Assembly (NCBI GenBank): GCA_965267535.1
Contig: OZ254082.1
Span: 1,798,001-1,862,000, forward strand
Length of the DNA: 64,000 nucleotides
Source of the DNA: CAXBNB01 sp965267535
GTDB taxonomy: Bacteria; Bacteroidota; Bacteroidia; Cytophagales; Cyclobacteriaceae
Direction of reading: 5' to 3'
Of this stretch, positions 34,788 through 44,826 are shown piece by piece. Under the pieces are notes generated by a model, which was not told where the DNA came from, did no database searches, and saw nothing but the letters and a program-made list of their open reading frames with translations. Position numbers and translations under genes: made by a program. How positions within the stretch are numbered: position 1 is the stretch's first letter; the number at the start of each line of letters is the position of its first letter.

Positions 34788-35571
34788 GTGGCATTTAAAT
34801 TTCTTTTTTTCAGGGATGGTTTTAATCTGTTTGGTTGGATGTGAGTCAAACCAAATAGAAATGCCTTACTACGGAAAAGTATACGATTTCTCCTCTGGTC
34901 CAGGCAATTTTTCAATAATTGATAGCCTTAACGTGATAGTTTTAACGGAAAGCTACCCTATCACACCAACGAGGGCTGGTGCAGATGTTATCAATTTAAC
35001 CATAAGTCCAGATACTTTCATTACCAACTCTACGAATTCCATTAGTGACTATACTTTCCAAATGCGAGATGTAAACTCTGAAAGACTAAGAAAAGTATTT
35101 AAAAATAAAATTGATATTCCGTTTGATTCAACAATGTATTGTTTAATAGGCCTCTCCAATGAGGACTTTATGGACTCTACGAATGTTGATTACTTTAGAG
35201 CTTTTAAAACAGACCTTACCCTCGACGGGATTGAAGAGCTTCTAATTTATGAGTTTAGACATTTATCTACTCGTTCAGAGTTCAATGAAAGCTATATCAA
35301 CTCATTTCTTCACCTTTTTTACCAAGATACGAATGGGGCATGGCTGTCGTTACAAAAAATTCAATTGGACTTTAGAAATATTTACTTTGAGGATATAGGA
35401 ATTGTACAAATGCCAAATTTCAAATACCCCATAATTGTCTTTAAAAATAAAAATCGTGGATATGAGCAATTCCACAGGAAGTATTTCATTTTAACCTCTG
35501 AAAGTGCAATCCATCCCTCTTCAAAACCTGAAGTTGAATATATTAATCTAAACTCTTTATTCAAAAAATAG
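34780..35571 (+). CDS. hypothetical lipoprotein
   Basis: A 263-aa predicted lipoprotein; the lipobox LVGC ends a signal peptide at about residue 24. The mature part is AT-rich in codon use and contains DLTLDGIEELLIY, which resembles the calcium-loop-like DxDxDGxxEL of FG-GAP/VCBS-type repeats. It ends in YFILTSES and an INLNSLFKK tail. No named family was recognised. The next 0.8 kb holds a degraded paralogue. It overlaps the preceding gene by 8 bp. Confidence 0.65.
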   Translation: MFKWHLNFFFSGMVLICLVGCESNQIEMPYYGKVYDFSSGPGNFSIIDSLNVIVLTESYPITPTRAGADVINLTISPDTFITNSTNSISDYTFQMRDVNSERLRKVFKNKIDIPFDSTMYCLIGLSNEDFMDSTNVDYFRAFKTDLTLDGIEELLIYEFRHLSTRSEFNESYINSFLHLFYQDTNGAWLSLQKIQLDFRNIYFEDIGIVQMPNFKYPIIVFKNKNRGYEQFHRKYFILTSESAIHPSSKPEVEYINLNSLFKK

Positions 35572-35611
35572 TATAGCTAGTTCCGAATATTATCCATCAT
35601 TAAATTCAATA

Positions 35612-36373
35612 TTGGCTGTATCCAAGCTGCCTCAAGGGTTCGGCTTTGAGGATAATATCCTGGAAGATATATATTATAAAGATTATCAGGTTGAAAATTC
35701 ACAATTCAATGAAATATCTACTCAGAACTTAACTCTCGTCATATACAAGAAGTTAGGAATTTCAGTTCCTGGATTAATAGATTTTAAGATTTTATTGAAT
35801 CCGGATTTTTCAGGTGACCTACAAGTTTGGAATACTAAAATTCATTAAGTCTTATGATCTCTCAAAATCTGATATTAGCACCCAAGGACTCTACAAACTA
35901 GTTATTGAAGCGTTTATGGATGTAACCCCAATTTCATATGAACCTCATAGGTTCATTAACGAACAAGCAGTATCACTGGTGGACACTTCCAAATATGATA
36001 AAATATTACCATTTGTATTTGATGTTAATTTAGATGGTGAGGATGAATTATTGATTTATTATGCGAAATACTACAGCCTAAACCCTAAGATGGGAACGAG
36101 TGATATTAATAGCCATCTTGAAATTTTTCGCAAAAAAACAATAGGTGGAAATCTGTTCAAGATATCAGGTTAGATGTTGAGGGCGTTTTTGATGAGGAAT
36201 TGAGCTTTATTCGTTTTAATGATTTTGATTTTCCAGTAATTTATTTCCACAGCAGCATAGAGGAAAGGACATGGCTATATCGTAAGCATTACTTTATCAC
36301 CGCTGCGAATACTACCACAAGTGATTCCCATGGGATACGAATAATTAATTTAAATCAACTTTTTGAGGAATAA
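35612..36373 (+). pseudogene. frameshifted paralogue of the preceding lipoprotein
   Basis: Three frame segments give one product: 35612 to about 35805, about 35806 to 36140, and 36146-36373. They align in order with the gene at 34780: VNLDGEDELLIYYAKYY with LTLDGIEELLIYEFRHL, WKSVQDIRLDV with WLSLQKIQLDF, FDFPVIYF with FKYPIIVF, and RKHYFI with RKYFIL. Both frame breaks fall near homopolymers (T5 at 35806-35810 needs one T fewer, A7 at 36132-36138 needs one A more). The signal peptide and lipobox are missing. Either the gene is decaying or the base calls are wrong at the runs. Confidence 0.7.
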
Positions 36374-36529
36374 ACACACTCCGCAGAATTTCATCCCTTC
36401 TTATTGCCTATGTTGTCAACGCTGAAGCTTGTTGGTAAAATGCGTGCTGATGACGCATTAAAAAGTAACATATATTTAATATTGGTAAAATATTTAAGTA
36501 ACAATTTTATTATATGTAAAATTTAATCC

Positions 36530-36537
36530 TAGCTTTG
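36530..36537 (+). promoter_or_regulatory. possible -7 box before the DUF2490 gene
   Basis: TAGCTTTG matches TAnnTTTG, 81 bp before the ATG at 36618. No -33 TTG is evident. A small stem-loop TTGCCAT/ATGGCAA lies between at 36582-36599. The rest of 36374-36617 shows no gene. Confidence 0.3.
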
Positions 36538-36617
36538 CGCCCAAAATAAGAAAGGACATTTAAACAAAGCGATGACATCCTTGCCATACCCATGGCAAAG
36601 GAATTATCACAGGTCAG

Positions 36618-37274
36618 ATGAGAAGGGCGATAGGTTATTTTATTTCTGCGTTTTTTGCCATAGGTACACTCCCCGAAAATGCAGCAGCAGATAGTAGATA
36701 CACAGGAATACAGGAAGTGTGGCAGGAGTTTTACCTGCATCACAGCGTAAACGAAAAGCTAAGCACTCAGCTGTTGTTCAACAACCTATACCACGACGAG
36801 TGGGGCAATTACGACTGGTTTGCGGAGGCAGGGCTAAAGTATAAACTGAAGCCATGGCTGGCGGTAGAGGGCATGTACCGGCAGGAGTATTTTCGGGTAG
36901 AGGGCAGTTGGCAAAAAGAGTACCGTCCCATGCTCAGGCTGTCTACCCGTGCAAAGCTAGGCCGCTGGCATGTGCGCAATCGCCAGCGACTGGAGCTGCG
37001 GATGTTTGATCAGTACCGGACGGGACTTAGGTTTCGGTCGGATATAAGGATTAAACCCGACTGGAGCTTTACAACCCTCAACATCAGCCCCTTTGTAAGC
37101 GAAGAAGTATTTGTGAGCAAAGGCCGGTTGTCGCGTGTCAGGAGTTATGCAGGATTTATGGCCAGTAGGGGGAGGTTTGCACCCATGGCGTATCTGGTTA
37201 TGCAATCCGACGAAGGAACCAGCTATTGGCAGCACAGGCTCATTTTCGGAATAGGACTAGGTATAGAGCTCTAG
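36618..37274 (+). CDS. DUF2490 family outer-membrane-like protein
   Basis: A 218-aa protein with a signal peptide ending near AAADS. Alternating aromatic beta-strands fill the rest (VWQEFYLHHSVNEKLSTQL, WLAVEGMYRQEYFRV, QRLELRMFDQYRTGLRFRSD), with a final glycine-rich strand GIGLGIEL. This is the pattern of DUF2490 beta-barrel-like proteins as recalled. Their role is unknown. It stands just before the first sigma factor gene on the same strand, but 168 bp away. Confidence 0.82.
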   Translation: MRRAIGYFISAFFAIGTLPENAAADSRYTGIQEVWQEFYLHHSVNEKLSTQLLFNNLYHDEWGNYDWFAEAGLKYKLKPWLAVEGMYRQEYFRVEGSWQKEYRPMLRLSTRAKLGRWHVRNRQRLELRMFDQYRTGLRFRSDIRIKPDWSFTTLNISPFVSEEVFVSKGRLSRVRSYAGFMASRGRFAPMAYLVMQSDEGTSYWQHRLIFGIGLGIEL

Positions 37275-37442
37275 CGCTCATGTACAACACCCCTTAGAAC
37301 AGCATCACTACCCCGCAGCACCGGTGTATACGACATTTCCTGTTGCCGATGCGTTACCAGTTTTGATTCCTCCAATAAAAAACTATGTTTGTAGGAATCA
37401 AAACAATACATTGACAGTGAATTGGCCCGATAACCCGGGTCA

Positions 37443-38036
37443 ATGGGTTTAGATGTCTTTTCATTGAATACGTTAACCGACGCGCAACTTTGGGATCAAT
37501 TCAGAGCAGGCAAGGAGTCTGCCTTCATTGCTATATATCAGCAGCACTTCCATACCTTGTTTCAGTACGGTTGCCAGTTTACGCACAATAAGTCGCTGGT
37601 AGAAGACGCCCTGCAGGATATGTTTATCGAGCTACGCGATCAGAGAAGGAAAATCACGATCAAAACCTCTATACGCAATTACCTCTTTACCTGTCTGCGC
37701 AGAAAAATACTCCTGTACAAGGAAAAATTTAATGCAGGCACAGACTACCTGGAAGACACCCGTTTCAGGCCTTTTGATATAGGCCTGTCGGCAGAGCAGC
37801 ATTTGATCGATGCACAGGCAAAAAAAGAAAATGAAACCAAACTCAGGCAGGTTATCAACAACCTGACAACACGCCAGCGGGAAGCCATATACTATCTCTA
37901 CTATCAGGGAATGAGCTATCAGGAAATCAAAGAACTGATGAACCTGGCAAACATCCGCTCGGCCAGAAACCTGATATACAAGGCCCTGTCTGCGATGAAA
38001 TCAGCACTGGTGTGCCTGCTGATCTTTCGCTTTTGA
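37443..38036 (+). CDS. ECF-type RNA polymerase sigma factor, module 1
   Basis: A 197-aa sigma-70 factor of the ECF group. Region 2 includes LVEDALQDMFIELRDQRRKI. Region 4 includes TRQREAIYYLYYQGMSYQEI and a final recognition helix. In the family model it is held inactive by the FecR-type protein encoded 71 bp downstream and is released when the STN-bearing SusC (39388) binds ligand. The gene order sigma, FecR, SusC, SusD is the classic Bacteroidota arrangement. The start at 37443 follows CCCGGGTCA and no clear SD. Confidence 0.93.
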   Translation: MGLDVFSLNTLTDAQLWDQFRAGKESAFIAIYQQHFHTLFQYGCQFTHNKSLVEDALQDMFIELRDQRRKITIKTSIRNYLFTCLRRKILLYKEKFNAGTDYLEDTRFRPFDIGLSAEQHLIDAQAKKENETKLRQVINNLTTRQREAIYYLYYQGMSYQEIKELMNLANIRSARNLIYKALSAMKSALVCLLIFRF

Positions 38037-38081
38037 GGAGTATACGCTGCTGCGTACCCATGTAAAGAAGGGGTTTTTATC

Positions 38082-38107
38082 TCCCGGAGAATTTTTTTTT
38101 AAAAAAA
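38082..38107 (+). promoter_or_regulatory. T9/A8 tract and short hairpin just before the FecR start, module 1
   Basis: A small TCTC/GAGA stem is followed by nine T and then eight A residues that touch the ATG at 38108. The T and A tracts can pair and would hide the start codon. This could lower FecR translation or end transcription in part. Confidence 0.35.
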
Positions 38108-39223
38108 ATGATGCCCTTTAGGCTTTTTTTTTCTCTACCCAGTAGAAACCGATTGCAGACGATAAAAACACAGCAGATAGTGCACAAAAAATATACTTCC
38201 ATAGAAGATTTTATGATGGATCTCGATTTCAGAGAGTGGGTATTGCACCCCACCCCGGAAGCAGATCAATTTTGGAATGCCTGGATAAAAAGCAATCCCG
38301 ATAGGGTAGAGGAGTTAAATGCCGCTCGAGCTTTGGTCAGTAAGTTGGCATTTGCCGAGGAGTCCGTTACAGAAGAATCGTACAACAAAGTGCTGCAGCG
38401 TACATTGGCCGGCCAAAAGAGCAAGTATGCCGATTCAGCACCGGTTATGCGCACTATAGGTCTGCAATGGATCGGTAGAGTAGCTGCTGTATTGATACTT
38501 GGGGTATTTATGTACTTGTTTTACACAGCCAATCACACCCCTAAAACAACACCAGTGGCACATCGGCAGACAGTGGTAAAGGAAAACTCTTCGGGGCGAA
38601 AGTCGCAGATATACCTGCCCGACGGCACTACGGTATGGCTCAACGCCGACAGTAAAATTGAGTATGCTCCGCATTTCACACAGGATATGAGGCAGGTCAC
38701 ACTTATCGGAGAAGCCTATTTTGCTGTAGCCAAAGACAAAGCCCGCCCATTTGTAGTTCAGACTTCAGCTGTGGCAGTGACTGCCATAGGTACGGAGTTT
38801 AATGTAAAAGCCTATGCCCACCATGCGAACCATCATGTGGCACTGGCAGAAGGAAAAGTAATGGTAAAAAGCATACACAAGACATCCGGTCAGCCGGAAA
38901 AACACTATCTCGATCCGGGGCAGGCCATAATAGCATCTACTACAGATGCAAAATTGATCCAGACAAGTTTTAGCCACAAAGAAGCACTGGGCTGGAAAGA
39001 GGGAATTATCTACTTTGAAAACGCTTCGTTGCTGGAGGTAGTAGAGCGGCTGGAGCGTTGGTACGGAAAGCGGTTTGTAATTAAAAATGCTAAAAAAGCA
39101 GGAGAGTGGAGCTTTGATTCGGAGTTTCATAACGAAACACTGGAAAACGTAATGCGCACCATTAGCTACTCCAAAGACTTTGAATATCAGATACAGGAAG
39201 ACACAGTCACTATTATATTTTGA
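38108..39223 (+). CDS. FecR-type anti-sigma factor, module 1
   Basis: An inner-membrane anti-sigma protein of 371 aa. A cytoplasmic N-terminal part (SIEDFMMDLDFREWVLHP, binding the sigma factor) is followed by one membrane helix (about residues 118-140). The periplasmic FecR domain carries LPDGTTVWLNADSKIEY and GEAYFAVAKDKARPFVV. The C-terminal DUF4974-type domain carries YFENASLLEVVERLERWYGK. The start at 38108 gives a longer N-terminus than some homologues, so a later start is possible. It transmits the signal from the SusC STN domain to the sigma factor. Confidence 0.92.
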   Translation: MMPFRLFFSLPSRNRLQTIKTQQIVHKKYTSIEDFMMDLDFREWVLHPTPEADQFWNAWIKSNPDRVEELNAARALVSKLAFAEESVTEESYNKVLQRTLAGQKSKYADSAPVMRTIGLQWIGRVAAVLILGVFMYLFYTANHTPKTTPVAHRQTVVKENSSGRKSQIYLPDGTTVWLNADSKIEYAPHFTQDMRQVTLIGEAYFAVAKDKARPFVVQTSAVAVTAIGTEFNVKAYAHHANHHVALAEGKVMVKSIHKTSGQPEKHYLDPGQAIIASTTDAKLIQTSFSHKEALGWKEGIIYFENASLLEVVERLERWYGKRFVIKNAKKAGEWSFDSEFHNETLENVMRTISYSKDFEYQIQEDTVTIIF

Positions 39224-39278
39224 AAATAAAAACTATAAAAACGAAAACTATGCAAATCAACAGCTCCTAAAATAAAAA

Positions 39279-39309
39279 GAGCCGGAAACAAGGTTTCCGA
39301 CTCGAATTT
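39279..39309 (+). terminator. hairpin with T run in the FecR-SusC gap, module 1
   Basis: GAGCCGGAAAC (39279-39289) pairs with GTTTCCGACTC (39293-39303) with one mismatch and a 3-nt loop, followed by six T. It looks like a leaky terminator or attenuator before the strongly expressed SusC gene. Confidence 0.55.
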
Positions 39310-39387
39310 TTTCCGGGATGTATCATTGGGGAATGTCACTGCCCGGAATAGTTAAAATCAATTTTTAACCAAATTCATTACAAAAAT

Positions 39388-42300
39388 ATGAAATTAAAAC
39401 TTATACAAGCAATCGCTATGCTTTCTAGATACGCTGTGTACGGTTTGATCTGCCAGGTGTTGCTACTCAACTTACTATTGGCTAGCACCGGATCAGCACA
39501 AAAAACAGCCAGCGTTAGAGAGGTTACTATCGATCTCAACTCTGGAGACTTTAAAGTAAAAGAGATATTTCATCTCATCGAACGCAAGTCAGATTTTCGA
39601 TTTGCCATTGACAAAAACGACCTTAGGTCAGCACTAAATCAGCGGGTTGACCTTCATGCCGGTAGTCGGCCTATTGCTGATGTACTGATCGAAATATCAA
39701 AAAAATCGGGCATCAGTTTTCGGCAGGTAAACAACAACATTACCGTTACACGACTGGCGGAGCCAGCATCGGATCAAAAGGTGGTGTATGGACTAATCGC
39801 CGATGTGAATGTGTCGGGGCAGGTAACTGATGAAAACGGCGAAGGACTGCCGGGAGCCTCAGTAGTTGTAAAAGGTACTTCTACAGGTACTACTACCGAC
39901 ATTCAGGGTAAATACTCACTGAGTGTACCCGAAGACGCTACTTTGGTGGTTTCGTTTGTAGGCTATACTACCCGCGAAGTATCAGTGGCTGGGCGTACTG
40001 TTATCGACATGCAGATGGCACCCGATGCAGAGCAGCTGGAAGAAGTGGTGGTAATCGGCTATGGAGAAGTGGAAAAGAAAGACGTGACGGGTGCAGTAGG
40101 CTCTGTGGAGTCTACAGACATAGTCAGAGCCAATCCCGTGCAGGCAGCCAAAGCCATTCAGGGGCAGGTAGCCGGGGTGAATGTTTCCCGGGCAAATGGC
40201 AGACCGGGTTCGGGCTACAGTATCAATATCAGGGGCTTGAACTCCATAAACTTCAGTAACGAACCGTTAGTAGTGATAGACGGTGTTATGGGGGGTGATC
40301 TCAATGCCCTCAACCCCTCGGATATAGCCTCTATGGATATTCTCAAAGATGCTTCATCTACCGCTATTTATGGATCGAGAGGAGCCAATGGTGTAATCAT
40401 AATCACTACCAAAAGAGGAAAAAGCGGAAAGCCCAGGGTAGAATACAACGGCTATGTGGGCGTGAAAACACCCGCTCACCTGCCCGATATGCAAAATGCA
40501 CAGCAGTTTTACAAAGCCAGTGTAGAGGGCAATCAGCTCAATGGTGGCAGTGTGCCCGTGTTTACTTCTACAGAAATGAAAAATGTAGACGAAGGAAAGG
40601 GAGTAGACTGGATAGACGAAGTAACCAACCCCAGCTTGCAAACGAGCCATACAGTGGCACTGGGAGGAGGAAGTAACGGCGCAAACTATCACTTTTCGGC
40701 CGGATACCTCAACGAAGGAGGAACTCTTGATCATACCAAGTTTCAGCGCTACAACCTAAAAGGAAGTATGGATAGCGAACTGAATAGCGTGGTAAAAGTG
40801 GGATTCAATGCCAACTATAGTGTAGGTAAGCTGGATCTGGGGTCTAATGAAGCGCTCAGAAGTGCTTTTCGTGCCAGACCCACGGGTGTTGTCTATGCCG
40901 ATCAGGTACTGAACGCTGATGAAAACAACGAACTGGACTGGAACGGCTATGCCGTATGGATGGGGATCAACGATAAGCAGGTGCTAAACCCTCTGGTAGA
41001 AGGTGCGCCGGAAAACTTTCAGGACGAAACCCGATCCAATACATTTTTTGGAAATGCATACCTGGAAATCAAACCCATAGAAGGGTTGACATTTCGCTCG
41101 TCTATTTCAGCCAACGTGTTTAACAACCGCTGGGGACAGTTTAGAGGTACTTACACCAAATCGCAAAAGACCACAAGAAACCCCAGAGCGTACCGTCGTA
41201 GTACCATGAAAAGCAATTTTACGCTCGACAATATCCTGACATACACACGCCAGGCAGGGCAGCATGAATTTACCTTCACGGCAGTACAGAGTGCTTTTCA
41301 GGAAAGAAACGAGGGTACATACAGCCGGGTAGACAACCTGCCCTACAATTCGCTCTGGTATGCTATGGGTACGTCTTCTACCATCGACGGCTTTAGCACT
41401 GACCTGACCGAGCGCTCGCTACTTTCTTACATGGGCCGTGTTATTTATGGTTTTCAGGACAAATACATCCTTACCCTTACCAGCCGGTGGGATGGTGCTT
41501 CGCAGTTGAGCGAAGGCAATAAGTGGGATTTCTTTCCTTCGGCAGCTATCGCCTGGAGGATGGGAGACGAAGACTTTATCAAAAACACGGGCTTTATATC
41601 AGACATGAAGCTGCGCGTAAGCTACGGTTTGGTGGGCAATAGTGCCGTAGCACCTTATTCTACCCAGCCCAGGTTAGTCAATACACCCTATGATTTTGAC
41701 GGTAGCCCCGCATTTGGTTTTGCTCCGGGCAACCTGGCCGACAGGTCGCTCAAGTGGGAAAAAAGTAAAGAATTGAACTTTGGTTTAGACTTTGGCGTGA
41801 TCAACAACAGAATTTCTGCTTCGATAGAATACTACAAGCGAAATACTGTTGATTTGATTTACAGGGAGCAGATTCCGGCCTCTACCGGCTTCAGGGATAT
41901 TGTGACCAATGTGGGCGAAGTGTCTAACAAAGGGATAGAGATTTCGCTAAATACCGTAAATGTGGCTACAGACCGTTTTAACTGGTCATCTACCATCAAT
42001 TTTTCTAAAAACAACAACGAGGTAGTATCGATCGGTAGCGATGGCATCATGGCCGATATAAGTACAAACCTGTTTGTAGGCGAACCTCTGAGTGCGCATT
42101 ACAACTACGAGTTTGATGGCATTTGGCAGCTCGATGAAGCTGCTGCAGCTGCAGAATACGGGCAGGTGCCCGGCTCGGTGCGGGTGGTAGATCAAAACAA
42201 TGACGGAAAGATATCGTCAGGAGCAGGAGAAGACGATAGAGTGGTGCTGGGATCGCAGCAGCCCGACTGGGTAATGGGATTGGTGAATAAGTTTTCTTAT

Positions 42301-42723
42301 CAGCACTTCGATCTTTCGTTTTTGGTATACACCAGCCAGGGAGTATTGTTTAGAAACAGCATGCTGGGGGGGACAATGGGTGAAGTAGGCCGTGGAAGAT
42401 ACAATGCCCTTAACCTAAACTACTGGACAACAGAAAACCCCAGTAATGAATATTATGGCCCGGGCATAGCCAATCCATACCGTACAGCCATCCAGTATCA
42501 GGATGCCAGTTTTGTAAGGATATCAGACATTACACTGGGATATACTTTTCCTGGTCAGGTGCTGAACCGACTGGGGTTTGCAAACTTCAGAATGTACGCA
42601 CAGATAATCAACCCATTTGTGTTTCATGATTTTGATGGAATGGATCCGGAATACAACTCCAGTGTGTACAACGATGATTTGCCGTCAGCCAGTTACCTGT
42701 TTGGCGTAAGTCTGTCATTCTAA
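39388..42723 (+). CDS. SusC/RagA-type TonB-linked receptor with STN domain, module 1
   Basis: An outer-membrane transporter of 1111 aa. Behind the signal peptide (ending TGSAQ) lies an STN signalling domain (about residues 45-118, EIFHLIERKSDFRFAIDK to SFRQVNNNITV). A carboxypeptidase-regulatory-like domain (VSGQVTDENGEGLPGASVVV), the TonB-box-like EQLEEVVVIGYG, plug and barrel follow, ending in GVSLSF. The STN domain shows that it signals through FecR to the sigma factor. The nearby GH28-type and GH92-type genes suggest a plant or animal glycan, not identified. Confidence 0.95.
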   Translation: MKLKLIQAIAMLSRYAVYGLICQVLLLNLLLASTGSAQKTASVREVTIDLNSGDFKVKEIFHLIERKSDFRFAIDKNDLRSALNQRVDLHAGSRPIADVLIEISKKSGISFRQVNNNITVTRLAEPASDQKVVYGLIADVNVSGQVTDENGEGLPGASVVVKGTSTGTTTDIQGKYSLSVPEDATLVVSFVGYTTREVSVAGRTVIDMQMAPDAEQLEEVVVIGYGEVEKKDVTGAVGSVESTDIVRANPVQAAKAIQGQVAGVNVSRANGRPGSGYSINIRGLNSINFSNEPLVVIDGVMGGDLNALNPSDIASMDILKDASSTAIYGSRGANGVIIITTKRGKSGKPRVEYNGYVGVKTPAHLPDMQNAQQFYKASVEGNQLNGGSVPVFTSTEMKNVDEGKGVDWIDEVTNPSLQTSHTVALGGGSNGANYHFSAGYLNEGGTLDHTKFQRYNLKGSMDSELNSVVKVGFNANYSVGKLDLGSNEALRSAFRARPTGVVYADQVLNADENNELDWNGYAVWMGINDKQVLNPLVEGAPENFQDETRSNTFFGNAYLEIKPIEGLTFRSSISANVFNNRWGQFRGTYTKSQKTTRNPRAYRRSTMKSNFTLDNILTYTRQAGQHEFTFTAVQSAFQERNEGTYSRVDNLPYNSLWYAMGTSSTIDGFSTDLTERSLLSYMGRVIYGFQDKYILTLTSRWDGASQLSEGNKWDFFPSAAIAWRMGDEDFIKNTGFISDMKLRVSYGLVGNSAVAPYSTQPRLVNTPYDFDGSPAFGFAPGNLADRSLKWEKSKELNFGLDFGVINNRISASIEYYKRNTVDLIYREQIPASTGFRDIVTNVGEVSNKGIEISLNTVNVATDRFNWSSTINFSKNNNEVVSIGSDGIMADISTNLFVGEPLSAHYNYEFDGIWQLDEAAAAAEYGQVPGSVRVVDQNNDGKISSGAGEDDRVVLGSQQPDWVMGLVNKFSYQHFDLSFLVYTSQGVLFRNSMLGGTMGEVGRGRYNALNLNYWTTENPSNEYYGPGIANPYRTAIQYQDASFVRISDITLGYTFPGQVLNRLGFANFRMYAQIINPFVFHDFDGMDPEYNSSVYNDDLPSASYLFGVSLSF

Positions 42724-42751
42724 TTTATTTTTCACAGTAAATAAGATCAAC

Positions 42752-44566
42752 ATGAAATTATATATAAAATGGCCTGTACTTACAGCTGTAATTTTGCTCA
42801 GCATTGGTTGCAGCGATTTTCTGAAGGAAGAAGCCATATCTATACAAACTACAGACAGCTACTATGTAAGTGAAGCCGGGTTTGAAGATTTAATCAAATC
42901 TAACTACACCTTGCTCAGAGATATCCACCAAACCCGCAACCTGGTACTGAAAGGTACCGATATCTTTACAGAGTTGGGGTGGTCGGAAGCTTCTTCTGGC
43001 AATCAAGGCAGTGCCTACAATGCATACAACATCAATTTCAATGCTTCTTTAGGGGAGTTGGAAACACTTTGGGATTTGCTCTACAGGCAAATAGGCCGAT
43101 CCAATACGGCTATTTCTAGAGAAGGTGCGGTAAATATGGATGAAGGCAAAAAAGCCATAAGAGTAGCAGAAGCGAAATTTTTGCGCGCCATGGCTTACTT
43201 TTATTTGGTGCAGCAGTGGGGTAATATTCCTATGCCACTGGCTGAAGTTACCACAGCACAGCGTGAAGTTGTGAAAGTGTCGGCATCTCAGGTGTACGAT
43301 CAGATTATAGCAGACCTGGAAGAAGCTGAAGCGGTATTGCCTACACAGGACAATACGGATTATGGTCGGGCTACTCAGGGAGCGGCACGATTCTTACTGG
43401 CCAGGGTTCATTTAACTCGTGGCTGGAACTACGACAATTCTTTGGGTGGTACTCAGGCCGATTTTGACAAAGCTGTAGGCTATGCCGATCAGGTAATCGC
43501 AGCTTACCCTATGGTGGCAGAGTACCATACATTGTTTCCCCTCAGGTCAGAAAATCCTTTGGAGGAAACATTTCCAACCCAAAACGACAGAAATTCAGAA
43601 GTCGTTTTTGCTGTACAGTTTAGCGATGATGTATTTACCTACAAAGGTGACCCAACCGGATACGGAAAGGCAGGCAATGACTACCATTCTATATTTGGTG
43701 GAAACAATGACGATACTCCGGGACAACTGGGACGTACCAGTCATTACAATAGGTTTTTACCACATTTTATCACTACGCCTGCTACCTACAGACTTTTTGA
43801 CCCTCAGTTGGATACACGCTATCACCACAATTTTGTAGAGGCGCAATACGCCCTTACCGACGTGAAGGATTTCGTGCCAAACAGTGCCAGCCCCGATACC
43901 AAAATAAACATTGCTCAGGGAGATACGGTGTTGTACTTTCCACCCTGGAACACCCCGGCTACTGACAAAGGAATGGACGTAGGAGGCACTAAACCCTATG
44001 CGGTAATCAATACAGATGAGTATGGTGTAATAGAAGCTTCACCCTATCACTATCGATTCAAAACACCCATGATGTGGAAGTTTTGGCAGCCGGGTATACC
44101 GTATTCGGATGAAGAAGGAACCTTTGATTTTGCTTTGTTTCGATCAGCAGAAGCTTACCTGATTGCTGCAGAAGCTATTTTGAAAGGCGCATCGGCAGGA
44201 AACCTGGGAGGAGCAGAAGTATACTACAATGTGGTAGTAGACCGGGCGCTGGGTGCCAATGCCGGAGCAGATCCGATGCGAGCCAGTGAGCCGGCCAACC
44301 TTAGTTCGCTGGTAGAAACTTCGTATCGAGCCAATGGCAATTTGGATATTGATATGATATTGGATGAAAGAGCCAGAGAATTGATGGGTGAATACTGCAG
44401 GTGGTATGATTTGAAACGCACCGGCAAGCTGATAGAGCGTACTACTAAAATGAATCCGTGGACGGCTGTAGCTGGCGACATAAAGCCTATACATTACCTC
44501 AGACCTATACCTCAGCATGAGATAGACAGGACTGTACCTTCTATTTCACAAAACGACGGCTATTGA
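42752..44566 (+). CDS. SusD/RagB family lipoprotein, module 1
   Basis: A 604-aa surface lipoprotein with the lipobox LSIGC, beginning SDFLKEEAISIQTTDSYY as in typical SusD proteins. The helical core includes VAEAKFLRAMAYFYLVQQWGNIP, the usual SusD substrate-entry region. The C-terminus has DERARELMGEYCRWYDLKRTGK and HYLRPIPQHEIDR, both conserved SusD signatures. It starts 29 bp after SusC and is ended by a terminator, with the GH28-type gene further on. Confidence 0.95.
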   Translation: MKLYIKWPVLTAVILLSIGCSDFLKEEAISIQTTDSYYVSEAGFEDLIKSNYTLLRDIHQTRNLVLKGTDIFTELGWSEASSGNQGSAYNAYNINFNASLGELETLWDLLYRQIGRSNTAISREGAVNMDEGKKAIRVAEAKFLRAMAYFYLVQQWGNIPMPLAEVTTAQREVVKVSASQVYDQIIADLEEAEAVLPTQDNTDYGRATQGAARFLLARVHLTRGWNYDNSLGGTQADFDKAVGYADQVIAAYPMVAEYHTLFPLRSENPLEETFPTQNDRNSEVVFAVQFSDDVFTYKGDPTGYGKAGNDYHSIFGGNNDDTPGQLGRTSHYNRFLPHFITTPATYRLFDPQLDTRYHHNFVEAQYALTDVKDFVPNSASPDTKINIAQGDTVLYFPPWNTPATDKGMDVGGTKPYAVINTDEYGVIEASPYHYRFKTPMMWKFWQPGIPYSDEEGTFDFALFRSAEAYLIAAEAILKGASAGNLGGAEVYYNVVVDRALGANAGADPMRASEPANLSSLVETSYRANGNLDIDMILDERARELMGEYCRWYDLKRTGKLIERTTKMNPWTAVAGDIKPIHYLRPIPQHEIDRTVPSISQNDGY

Positions 44567-44585
44567 TCGTTCTGACTCAGAGTAT

Positions 44586-44623
44586 ACCCACCTCCGTAAA
44601 AGTATTTTTTCGGGGGTGGGTTT
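44586..44623 (+). terminator. hairpin after SusD, module 1
   Basis: ACCCACCTCCG pairs with CGGGGGTGGGT (one G-T pair) around a 14-nt loop, followed by TTT. It separates SusC/SusD from the enzyme genes. Transcripts might read through it at a lower level. Confidence 0.7.
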
Positions 44624-44826
44624 AAGATCTCTGGTGTGAAGAGGATTTGACTAAACCCGTTAGCCGAAAATGATTGAGAAGCTTTCTCAGAAGAATGTAA
44701 GAGCCGAAGAATTTTAGTTTTCTTTTCGAAAAAAGATTCTTGGGAAGCTGGTAAACATAAGCCGGATTTTGTTTGATCAGTGCTTTTCTTTTGGGATTGC
44801 TTCTTTTTTTATCCCTATATATTTTA

